A stretch of 9,170 nucleotides of DNA from contig CAZFCK010000201.1 in assembly GCA_964517355.1 (NCBI GenBank), positions 1 to 9,170 of the forward strand, in the 5' to 3' direction. The notes beneath the pieces are model-generated. The model made no database searches, had not been told where the DNA came from, and worked only from the letters and a program-made list of their open reading frames with translations. Position 1 is the stretch's first letter. Each line of letters begins with the position of its first letter. This document shows, piece after piece, positions 1-5,401 of this stretch. Origin of the DNA: CAZFCK01 sp964517355. GTDB taxonomy: Bacteria; Desulfobacterota; Desulfovibrionia; Desulfovibrionales; Desulfovibrionaceae. The translations under genes and the position numbers were made by a program.

Positions 1-51
1 CAGGGAAATGCATAAGAGCATCTAGCGCTTTTCAAGCGTGAGATGCTCTAG
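1..51 (-). repeat. Right-hand half of the 106-bp triple-hairpin repeat (copy 1, cut by window edge)
   Basis: Fifty of 51 bases match 5343-5393, with the single difference at position 3. This part contains the long hairpin of the element. The similarity stops at position 51, ten bases short of the stop codon of the soluble kinase. The left half would lie outside the window. Confidence 0.93.
15..49 (-). terminator. Repeat-borne hairpin after the soluble kinase
   Basis: AGAGCATCT (15-23) pairs perfectly with AGATGCTCT (41-49), and an inner stem CGCTT/AAGCG closes on a three-base loop. It begins about 12 bases after the kinase stop on the minus strand, where a 3'-end structure is expected. It is not followed by a real T tract, so it may stabilise the 3' end or act as a weak terminator rather than a standard intrinsic one. 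Confidence 0.45.
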
Positions 52-61
52 TGTTTTCCTT

Positions 62-2854
62 TCACTCCGCGGCGTTATCTTCGACGAGCGGGATGTGCTT
101 GTGGAGTATCTCGCGCAACGAGGCGATGCTCACGGGTTTTGCAAGGTAACTGTTCATTCCCGCATCCCAAAACGGGTCGTCATCGTCGGGCTTGGTATGA
201 GCGGAAAGTGCGATTATCGGCAGCTCGCGAATTGCCGGATTCAGATGCGCTCTAATGAGGCGCGTGGTTTCCAGGCCATTCAAAAGAGGCATCTCAATAT
301 CCATCAGAATGCCGTCAATCTTATGGTTTTCCAATACGTCAAGAGCCTTGTGGCCATTCTCCGCCAGTTGGCACCCGTAGTTCAGTTTTTCAAGCATACG
401 CTGGAGCATGGTGCGGTTCATCTGATTGTCTTCAACAACCAGCACGGTTGCGTGGTTGCTGGGGGCTGTGGGAATTTTCTGCCAGGAAGGTAGGGCGGAT
501 GGATACCTATTGGGTATCTGGAAGCGCATCACACAATGCACTTCGGTTCCCATGCCTTCCTCGCTGAAAAGCTCAATGGAGCCACCCATACGATCAACAA
601 GGCGTTTCACGATGGAGAGCCCAAGGCCGAGTCCCCCGAAACGGCGCGAAAAGGAGCTTTCCGCCTGTGTGAATTGCTCGAAAACACATGTGATTTTTTC
701 CCTGGTTATGCCGATTCCCGTATCTGTCACACAAAACAGCAGGGTGATTGAATCGGAGGTTTCCGGCAATGGGATGACATCCAGGGTTACACTTCCACTG
801 GCAGTGAATTTCAAGGCGTTGCTCAGCAGGTTCAACAAAATTTGACGCAGCCGGTTCATATCTCCGATGACTTGGTCCGGCGCATCCTGGTAGCGGATCG
901 AAAATTGAAGTTTTTTTGCCAAAAACTGTTGATGATAGAGCAGGTCTATGCTTCTGAGCAGTTTCTTCAAGGAAAATGGAGCGTTCAGTATGCGCGATTC
1001 ACCTGATTCCATGACCGTCAGGTCAAGCAGGTCGTTAATGATGGCCAGCAGTGCGCGACATGACGTATGGGCGGTGTCCGTGTAATTTTTTTGCTCCTGA
1101 TCCAGGGGAGTGGTGTACAGGAGCTGCAGCATGCCCATGACGCCATTGAGCGGGGTGCGGAGTTCATGGCTTATGTTCGCGAGAAAATCGCTTTTAGCCT
1201 GGCTTGCGCTTTCAGCGGCGATGATGGCATCCTGCAAGTGTTGTCTGCTACGTGCGCCGTATACGGCGATTGCGAGAAAATCAGCGAGTTGCTTCACCAA
1301 CTGAAGGTCGAGCGCCGTGTAATCGCGGGATGATTCGGCAACGGCCAGCAATCCCAGAGGTTCTTCGTTAAAAACCGCTGGAGCCGCGATGAAGCGTCTT
1401 GATGCGAGAGCGCTTGGCGGCATGGGCGTCAACGGGGGCAGTTGGTGGGGGCCATTGCTGAAGATAGGTTCACGCGAGTCGATGCAGCGCTCCAACAAGT
1501 GCGCGAAGTCGCTATTCCTGTTGACCCCGATGGTATCCCGCTTCACTGTGCATTGTTTCGCATCCAGGACAGCCGCTTTGCCGTTAGGCGCATCTGGGAA
1601 GAAAGCCACAAAACCTTGCTCGCTGTGGGTGGCTTCGATTCCAAGGTCGAATATCAAGCCGCACATGGAATCCAGCGTGGATTTTCCGCCAATGAGTTTT
1701 TTGGTTATGTCCGCGATGCGCTTGTTGATGAGAGCCTTTTTTTGCAGACGCTCTTCAGCGTTTTTTCTTGAGCTTATATCTTCCGCCACACCAACGGAAT
1801 GGTAGACTTCGCCTTGCGCATCGAGCACGGGGTATTGGCGTGACAATATCCAGCGCTGCCCCCCGTCTGGCAGCGCGATGCGAAATTCGATATCCAGCGA
1901 GGATTTCTGCTTGTAGAGTTTCGACAGGCCGTTTTCGACCCTTTGCCTATCGTCCGGGTGTACCGCTTCGAGAAAGGATCTGGCGTCGAGGTACAGGGAG
2001 GCTGTACTACGCCCGTATACGTATTCATATGACGGACTGACGTAGATAATTTTTTCTTCGCGCACATCATGAATCCAGAGAACCTCACGGATATTATCCA
2101 CAAGAAGCCGGAAGCGCTCCTCGTTCTCGCGATAAAAGCGCTCGGTGCGGTAATGCGCGGTTTCGTCGATGAGAAAGACGGCCGTACCGCTATGCACGCC
2201 TTGTTTGCCGTCCAGGGGTAAGGGGACGCAACGAATATGGCGATTTTTTCCCTCCAGGGTCAAAAAGGGAAATTCCTCACTGTACCCTTGTCTCATTGTC
2301 TGCGACGCATGAATATGCCGCATGAGAGGCTCCAGAGCGCGTTGGCCCTCCGGAGTGAGAAGGCTTTTTATGCTCCAGCCATAATGGGTTTCAAAGGCCC
2401 CGCTGACGCAACGTGGAAAAGCTGTTGCGTCCAAAAAGAGCATGGGGATGCCGCAGGTAGTCTCAAAGGGGGGAAAGCAAATACGGCATTCCTGCATTGA
2501 AGGCGAGCGGAGTTGTGGCGCTGGATGCAGCCCCAGCACAAAATCGTCGCCGCAAACTCCGACCTGAAGGATACGGGGCACAGACGCTTCCTTGGCATGG
2601 AGCAGCCGCACCCGTTTTCCATGCGCGGTTTTCAGGTTGTGGGGCGCAAGGTGGTTTTCGGGTATTTCGAAAAGGGTGGAAATCTTGGCGCCGATAATAG
2701 TCTGGAGAGATTTGCCGCTCAATTGAAGCCATTGTGGATTGGCATAGACGACATTGCCGAGCCCATTGGCAACGGCCAGAGGCACTGGCGCCGCATCAAG
2801 CCAGCTTTGCCAGACGCCGGATGTGGGCGAAACCGGGGATACAGGTTGGTTCAT
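62..2854 (-). CDS. Soluble hybrid sensor histidine kinase (PAS-PAS-PAS-GAF-HisKA-HATPase-REC)
   Basis: A 930-residue hybrid histidine kinase. It should autophosphorylate on a histidine and pass the phosphate to its own C-terminal receiver, normally onward to an HPt protein. No membrane segment is visible, so it probably senses a cytoplasmic signal. Order: a PAS-like region (about 15-110), a weaker PAS-like region (130-235), a clear PAS with its C-terminal motif (243-366), a GAF-like region (372-533), then HisKA with SHELRTPL (phospho-accepting H563). The ATPase has an N box (N675, N679), G1 DTGIGI (711-716), an F box near 725-730 and G2 GLGLGLS (741-747). The receiver spans about 802-922 with E808/D809, phospho-accepting D852, S884 and K906. 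All catalytic residues are present. An in-frame TGA lies six bases before the ATG, so the start cannot be further upstream, yet no Shine-Dalgarno is well placed. Six cysteines lie between residues 101 and 209. The upstream gap holds a terminator-like hairpin. The stop is 10 bases from a repeat hairpin. Kinase class is certain; signal and partner are unknown. Confidence 0.95.
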   Translation of the reverse strand: MNQPVSPVSPTSGVWQSWLDAAPVPLAVANGLGNVVYANPQWLQLSGKSLQTIIGAKISTLFEIPENHLAPHNLKTAHGKRVRLLHAKEASVPRILQVGVCGDDFVLGLHPAPQLRSPSMQECRICFPPFETTCGIPMLFLDATAFPRCVSGAFETHYGWSIKSLLTPEGQRALEPLMRHIHASQTMRQGYSEEFPFLTLEGKNRHIRCVPLPLDGKQGVHSGTAVFLIDETAHYRTERFYRENEERFRLLVDNIREVLWIHDVREEKIIYVSPSYEYVYGRSTASLYLDARSFLEAVHPDDRQRVENGLSKLYKQKSSLDIEFRIALPDGGQRWILSRQYPVLDAQGEVYHSVGVAEDISSRKNAEERLQKKALINKRIADITKKLIGGKSTLDSMCGLIFDLGIEATHSEQGFVAFFPDAPNGKAAVLDAKQCTVKRDTIGVNRNSDFAHLLERCIDSREPIFSNGPHQLPPLTPMPPSALASRRFIAAPAVFNEEPLGLLAVAESSRDYTALDLQLVKQLADFLAIAVYGARSRQHLQDAIIAAESASQAKSDFLANISHELRTPLNGVMGMLQLLYTTPLDQEQKNYTDTAHTSCRALLAIINDLLDLTVMESGESRILNAPFSLKKLLRSIDLLYHQQFLAKKLQFSIRYQDAPDQVIGDMNRLRQILLNLLSNALKFTASGSVTLDVIPLPETSDSITLLFCVTDTGIGITREKITCVFEQFTQAESSFSRRFGGLGLGLSIVKRLVDRMGGSIELFSEEGMGTEVHCVMRFQIPNRYPSALPSWQKIPTAPSNHATVLVVEDNQMNRTMLQRMLEKLNYGCQLAENGHKALDVLENHKIDGILMDIEMPLLNGLETTRLIRAHLNPAIRELPIIALSAHTKPDDDDPFWDAGMNSYLAKPVSIASLREILHKHIPLVEDNAAE

Positions 2855-2942
2855 GTTGATTCATGGGGAAAAAGGTCCTGTAGTGCTTCCTATGCATGCC
2901 TCCACCGGGAAAACATGAAACACATCAATCCGAATGCGGAAG

Positions 2943-2968
2943 AAAAAAAAGTAAGGGCGTCGTCGCCC
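2943..2968 (-). terminator. Intrinsic terminator or leader attenuator upstream of the soluble kinase
   Basis: On the minus strand GGGCG pairs with CGCCC across the loop ACGA (2955-2968). Four bases later comes an unbroken run of eight T (2950-2943). This is the textbook layout of a Rho-independent terminator, though the stem is only 5 bp. It ends about 88 bases before the kinase start, so it could stop read-through from upstream or act within the kinase leader. Confidence 0.55.
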
Positions 2969-2975
2969 GATGCGG

Positions 2976-3002
2976 TAGCGCATTTTCGTCTTGAAACGAG
3001 GC
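2976..3002. repeat. Diverged 27-bp fragment of the triple-hairpin repeat
   Basis: It matches 5288-5314 at 25 of 27 bases, covering the TAGCGCATTTTCG edge and the first short hairpin. Similarity ends abruptly after the hairpin, and other GC-rich repeats follow instead of the rest of the element. Confidence 0.75.
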
Positions 3003-3030
3003 CTGTCTACGACTTTAAGACGGGTTATAT

Positions 3031-3074
3031 TGGGGCTCCGCCCCAAACTCCGCCAGGGGGGAACGCCCCCCTGG
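3031..3074. repeat. GC-rich double hairpin (REP-like)
   Basis: Two adjacent perfect stem-loops. TGGGGC/GCCCCA has a three-base loop (3031-3045). CCAGGGGGG/CCCCCCTGG is a 9-bp stem with a four-base loop (3053-3074). No T tract follows on either strand. The arrangement is like dispersed intergenic palindromes seen in many genomes, and I recall similar ones near Desulfovibrio gene ends. Copy number cannot be judged from this window. Confidence 0.75.
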
Positions 3075-3083
3075 ACCCGCGAA

Positions 3084-3110
3084 TATCATGTGAAAAATAC
3101 AAACATGATA
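3084..3110. repeat. 8-bp inverted repeat TATCATGT/ACATGATA
   Basis: Perfect arms at 3084-3091 and 3103-3110 surround an A-rich 11-base spacer. It lies between the probable M23 terminator and the GC-rich hairpins. It could be a stem-loop or a protein-binding dyad; nothing shows which. Confidence 0.5.
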
Positions 3111-3123
3111 AACGGCTATAAAA

Positions 3124-3173
3124 GAAAAAAAGTTTTGGAGATTCTTAAGAACCTTTATCAAAGGGTTCTTAAG
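3124..3173 (-). terminator. Probable intrinsic terminator of the CBS-M23 operon
   Basis: On the minus strand, about 40 bases after the M23 stop, CTTAAGAACC (3173-3164) pairs with GGTTCTTAAG (3153-3144). The stem extends to about 13 bp, with one GT wobble, around a four-base loop. A T-rich tract (CTTTTTTTCTTT, 3132-3121) follows about 11 bases later rather than directly. The long stem and position fit a terminator; the spacing to the T tract is not ideal. Confidence 0.6.
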
Positions 3174-3213
3174 CCGCCGAAGGCATTCCTGTTTCAAAAT
3201 CGCCCTTTGTTGG

Positions 3214-4548
3214 TTATTGCGTTTCTTTTGTCAGGGCTTGAGGCAGGATGTCCTGCAGGCTGACTCGCAGCCAATGGGGGTCCCACCATTCCACCGGATT
3301 AACGGGGGTACCTCCCAGGATAATGCCGAAATGCAGGTGGTCCCCCCCTGCGAGCCCACTGATGCCGGATTTTCCGACAACCTGTCCCTTTTTGACGATA
3401 TCGCCTTTGGCCACGAACATTTGGCTGAGATGCCCGTAGAGGCTTTGCAAGCCGAGTCCGTGGTCGATGATGACGACCAGGCCGTATATTCCCATGATAT
3501 CGGCGAAAACGACACGTCCGTCGTTAGCCGCCGGAATATCGGCATGCCGTACTGAAGCAAGGTCGACGCCGAGGTGGATTTGGTTGTCCACTTCCCGCCC
3601 CTGGTAGATGTACGTGCGATGGTCGCCGAACTGCGCTTTTGTGGCGGCTCGCGGCATGCGTTGAAAAGTGCCGTGCCAGAGAGGGGTGGGCGATGTGTCG
3701 CGGGAAATGCCATGCAGTGCGTCGCGGTTTGCGGTGCGCACGATGCGGTTGACCTGGAGAAAGCGTTCGAGGTTGGACATGTTCCCGGGTACGGATTGTT
3801 GAAATTCCGGCATCTTGCTGTCCAGGAAAGAATCCGGGAGGTTGATGTTGTCCGCGCGGAATTTTTTACCGATGGCGTTGACGTTCAGTGATAGATTGCT
3901 GCTGTTGCCTGCTTGGTCCGTGGCCACGAGAACGGCGCGGAAACTGTCCGGCGTCATATAGTAGGGAAAGGGGAACAGGCAGGCGTAGGTACCGTTTTCT
4001 TGTTGGTATCCTGGGAAAAACATATCGCGGACATAGACGCCGCTTGATACGCCGTCTTCGTTCAGGGAATAGGCCACAGCCCCGGCGCCCCCTTGGTTTA
4101 TGTTTTGAATGATGCCCTGAAGAATCAGTTTCGGGGGGATGGAGTCGAAATCATAGGGTTGTTCGAGGCGTACGCGGTTGCCTTTGCCGAAGTTGGCGTA
4201 GGAGTCGTCCTGCACAGAAACCACGAGGGTAAAGGGGCCGTTATCAAGCTGCACGTTTTGCAGTGAGGCCTTTTCAAAAATTTTAAGCTGGGCTTTGGGG
4301 TAGCTTTTTTCAAGGACTGGAAATTCGGCGTCGCCCTGGCGCACCGAGATATTCATGGACTTGATGCCCGAGCCCTCGTCGCAGGCCTCAATGAGGAATT
4401 CCGTAGACGGGGAAACCGCGGGTTGTTGGGGGGAGACGAGCACTTCCGGGTGCTGCATGTCCTTGAGGAGAAAGTAAAGCGCACCGCCCAACACAGCCAG
4501 AAAAAGGAATATCAGGATGGAAAAGCCCTTACGAGTTGACGAAGACAT
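3214..4548 (-). CDS. Membrane-anchored M23 (LytM/lysostaphin-type) zinc metallopeptidase
   Basis: A 444-residue protein with a short basic N-terminus and one hydrophobic segment (about 9-28). It is predicted to be an inner-membrane-anchored periplasmic protein. The C-terminal M23 domain (about 305-422) has the complete active-site signature: H325 and D329 in HLGVD, H373 in YGHLS, and H404/H406 in DHLHFG. By comparison with LytM, H325, D329 and H406 bind zinc and H373 and H404 are catalytic. It is therefore likely an active peptidoglycan endopeptidase, unlike the degenerate EnvC/NlpD type. Residues about 40-225 have the alternating pattern of beta-sandwich (Ig-like) domains, for example the ATDQAGNSS stretch; they are not assigned to a named family and may position the enzyme or bind a partner. 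The start is supported by GGAG five bases before the ATG. It lies 51 bases after the CBS gene, so co-transcription is likely, and a stem-loop with a T tract follows its stop. The exact bond cut is unknown. Confidence 0.92.
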   Translation of the reverse strand: MSSSTRKGFSILIFLFLAVLGGALYFLLKDMQHPEVLVSPQQPAVSPSTEFLIEACDEGSGIKSMNISVRQGDAEFPVLEKSYPKAQLKIFEKASLQNVQLDNGPFTLVVSVQDDSYANFGKGNRVRLEQPYDFDSIPPKLILQGIIQNINQGGAGAVAYSLNEDGVSSGVYVRDMFFPGYQQENGTYACLFPFPYYMTPDSFRAVLVATDQAGNSSNLSLNVNAIGKKFRADNINLPDSFLDSKMPEFQQSVPGNMSNLERFLQVNRIVRTANRDALHGISRDTSPTPLWHGTFQRMPRAATKAQFGDHRTYIYQGREVDNQIHLGVDLASVRHADIPAANDGRVVFADIMGIYGLVVIIDHGLGLQSLYGHLSQMFVAKGDIVKKGQVVGKSGISGLAGGDHLHFGIILGGTPVNPVEWWDPHWLRVSLQDILPQALTKETQ

Positions 4549-4599
4549 CTGAACTCCGGTTGAATCTCACGGTTATAGTTGTCTCGTTTTTCTGGCTGC

Positions 4600-5028
4600 T
4601 CAGGATTCGCCTAGAGCGTCCATCAGCGAGATGGTTAATTTAAGGAAATCCGCTTCAGTAATGATGCCCACGAGCCGTTCGTTTTCCACAACTGGCAGAC
4701 AGCCGTATTTGTGGTTGAGAAGAATCTCGGCGGCATCGCGAACATCCATCTCCGGATCCACGGATGTCACATCGGTGCGCATGATTTCGGCTATCGGGAT
4801 GCCCGCGTCTATTTCATCCTGAACGACCTTGTCCACTTCGGCAAAACGGGAAATACTGGCCTGAAGGATGTCGCGGTGGGTGAGCAGGCCCAAAAAGACA
4901 TTGCCCATACTCACAATGGGTATGTGGCGAATACGCGCAAGCGACATCATGGAGCGTGCCGTTTTCAGCGTATCCGTTGTCTTGAGAGAGAAAATTTCGG
5001 TGGTCATCATATCTTTGACTTTCAGCAT
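4600..5028 (-). CDS. Two-CBS-domain protein
   Basis: A 142-residue stand-alone tandem CBS-domain (Bateman module) protein. It has no attached enzyme, transporter or DNA-binding domain and no membrane segment, so it is predicted to be cytoplasmic. CBS1 covers about 1-60 (starting VKDMMT, with a THRDIL motif at 50-55). CBS2 covers about 78-142 (starting IAEIMRTD, with the TEADFL motif at 124-129). Such pairs usually bind adenine nucleotides (AMP, ATP, S-adenosylmethionine) and act as energy or ligand sensors; the ligand here cannot be read from sequence. The frame is open for 22 more codons upstream, but the chosen ATG has GGAG seven bases before it (5036-5039) and begins directly with the domain, which fits family starts. 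It is probably the first gene of an operon with the M23 peptidase 51 bases downstream. That pairing hints at a link between a metabolic signal and envelope work, but this is inference. Confidence 0.92.
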   Translation of the reverse strand: MLKVKDMMTTEIFSLKTTDTLKTARSMMSLARIRHIPIVSMGNVFLGLLTHRDILQASISRFAEVDKVVQDEIDAGIPIAEIMRTDVTSVDPEMDVRDAAEILLNHKYGCLPVVENERLVGIITEADFLKLTISLMDALGES

Positions 5029-5075
5029 AATAGGGCTCCGTGGGTTGTCATGGCGCTGCCGATTGTTGAGTCCCC

Positions 5076-5105
5076 AGACTAGCATTAGGGGCATGGCGCA
5101 GGCAA
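5076..5105 (-). promoter_or_regulatory. Candidate proximal sigma70 promoter for the CBS-M23 operon
   Basis: Minus strand: TTGCCT (5105-5100), 18 bases, then TAGTCT (5081-5076) preceded by TG in the extended -10 position. It would start RNA near 5069, giving a leader of about 40 bases. The -10 is a weak match, so this is the second choice after the AT-rich promoter further upstream. Confidence 0.3.
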
Positions 5106-5109
5106 GAGG

Positions 5110-5171
5110 CCGATTATGACGAATAAAAACGAGTGTTCCAGGGAGGCTTTGTTTTTGACCCGCATAATCGG
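5110..5171. repeat. Widely spaced 9-bp inverted repeat in the CBS leader
   Basis: CCGATTATG at 5110-5118 is the exact reverse complement of CATAATCGG at 5163-5171, with 44 bases between. The centres are about 53 bp apart, close to five helical turns. It lies between the two promoter candidates for the CBS gene. It could be paired operator half-sites or the base of a leader RNA stem. Confidence 0.4.
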
Positions 5172-5227
5172 GATCTGGAGCGGAAAACGGGGAACAGGGA
5201 TCCGGTCTCCGTCTTGGCGCCGCAGAG

Positions 5228-5256
5228 TAATTATGAATCGCTTATTTTTATTTCAA
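5228..5256 (-). promoter_or_regulatory. Candidate sigma70 promoter for the CBS-M23 operon
   Basis: Minus strand: TTGAAA (5256-5251), exactly 17 bases, then TAATTA (5233-5228), in the most AT-rich part of the gap. RNA would start near 5221, leaving a leader of about 190 bases before the CBS start. The boxes match four of six bases each with ideal spacing. AT-rich DNA yields such matches by chance, so confidence is moderate. Confidence 0.4.
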
Positions 5257-5287
5257 TAAATTAAATATGTTATAAAAAACTCTCCGC

Positions 5288-5393
5288 TAGCGCATTTTCG
5301 CCTTGAAACAAGGCTCTCCCCTGAAACAATTTCCAATTGTTCCAAGGAAATGCATAAGAGCATCTAGCGCTTTTCAAGCGTGAGATGCTCTAG
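5288..5393 (-). repeat. Complete copy of the 106-bp triple-hairpin intergenic repeat
   Basis: Its limits are set by where similarity to the other copies begins (5288, compared with 9112) and ends (5393, compared with 51). It holds three consecutive hairpins: GCCTTG/CAAGGC with loop AAA (5300-5314), AACAATT/AATTGTT with loop TCC (5325-5341), and the long AGAGCATCT/AGATGCTCT stem with an inner CGCTT/AAGCG stem (5357-5391). The motif CTAGCGC(A)TTTTC occurs twice, at the left edge (5287-5299) and in the long hairpin (5364-5375). It has no open frame of note, so it looks like a non-coding REP or MITE-like element. Confidence 0.9.
5357..5391 (-). terminator. Repeat-borne hairpin after the membrane kinase
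   Basis: It is the same 9 + 5 bp hairpin as the one after the soluble kinase, beginning about 10 bases beyond this kinase's stop. No T tract follows (the next minus-strand bases are TTATGCATTTCC). It probably forms the 3' end structure of the mRNA or a weak terminator. Confidence 0.45.
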
Positions 5394-5401
5394 GAAGGTC
5401 G

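Larger units (their letters stand above)
2855..3213. other. Gene-free gap between the M23 gene and the soluble kinase, packed with stem-loops
   Basis: No credible gene fits here; the short open frames have no domain and run through the inverted repeats. In transcription order (right to left) it holds the likely M23 terminator, an 8-bp inverted repeat, a very GC-rich pair of hairpins, a 27-bp fragment of the triple-hairpin repeat, a small ATGCG/CGCAT hairpin and a hairpin with an eight-T tract. I see no convincing sigma70 promoter for the kinase. A TATAAC box at 3023-3028 on the minus strand lacks a matching -35. Confidence 0.8.
5029..5401. other. Gene-free gap between the membrane kinase and the CBS gene
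   Basis: It contains the complete triple-hairpin repeat next to the kinase stop, then an AT-rich stretch (about 5228-5280), then a GC-richer leader toward the CBS gene. The AT-rich part carries the best promoter candidate for the CBS-M23 operon. A 9-bp inverted repeat with widely spaced arms (5110-5118 and 5163-5171) lies in the leader. No open frame here looks like a gene. Confidence 0.8.

Noticed and set aside
3022..3045. TATAAC at 3023-3028 as the kinase promoter -10
   Set aside because: The sequence 17 bases upstream is the GC-rich hairpin, with no -35 resemblance.
2861..3046. 61-residue minus-strand open frame just ahead of the soluble kinase, as a leader peptide
   Set aside because: It reads through the repeat fragment and the T-tract hairpin (giving a run of Phe) and has no sign of selection as protein. 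Its stop lies six bases before the kinase ATG, but that alone is weak evidence.
2513..3121. 202-residue plus-strand open frame overlapping the kinase start and the gap
   Set aside because: It crosses the kinase N-terminus in antisense and then runs through several inverted repeats. No domain or ribosome site supports it.
2943..3173. CRISPR array or tandem repeat array among the stem-loops
   Set aside because: The modules differ in sequence and size and show no regular repeat-spacer spacing.
5029..5094. N-terminal extension of the CBS protein to an ATG at 5094
   Set aside because: The extra 22 residues are unlike a CBS domain start, while the ATG at 5028 has GGAG at seven bases.
5288..5393. 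Insertion sequence end or transposon
   Set aside because: No transposase, no long terminal inverted repeats and no clear target duplication are visible. A non-coding repeat describes it better.
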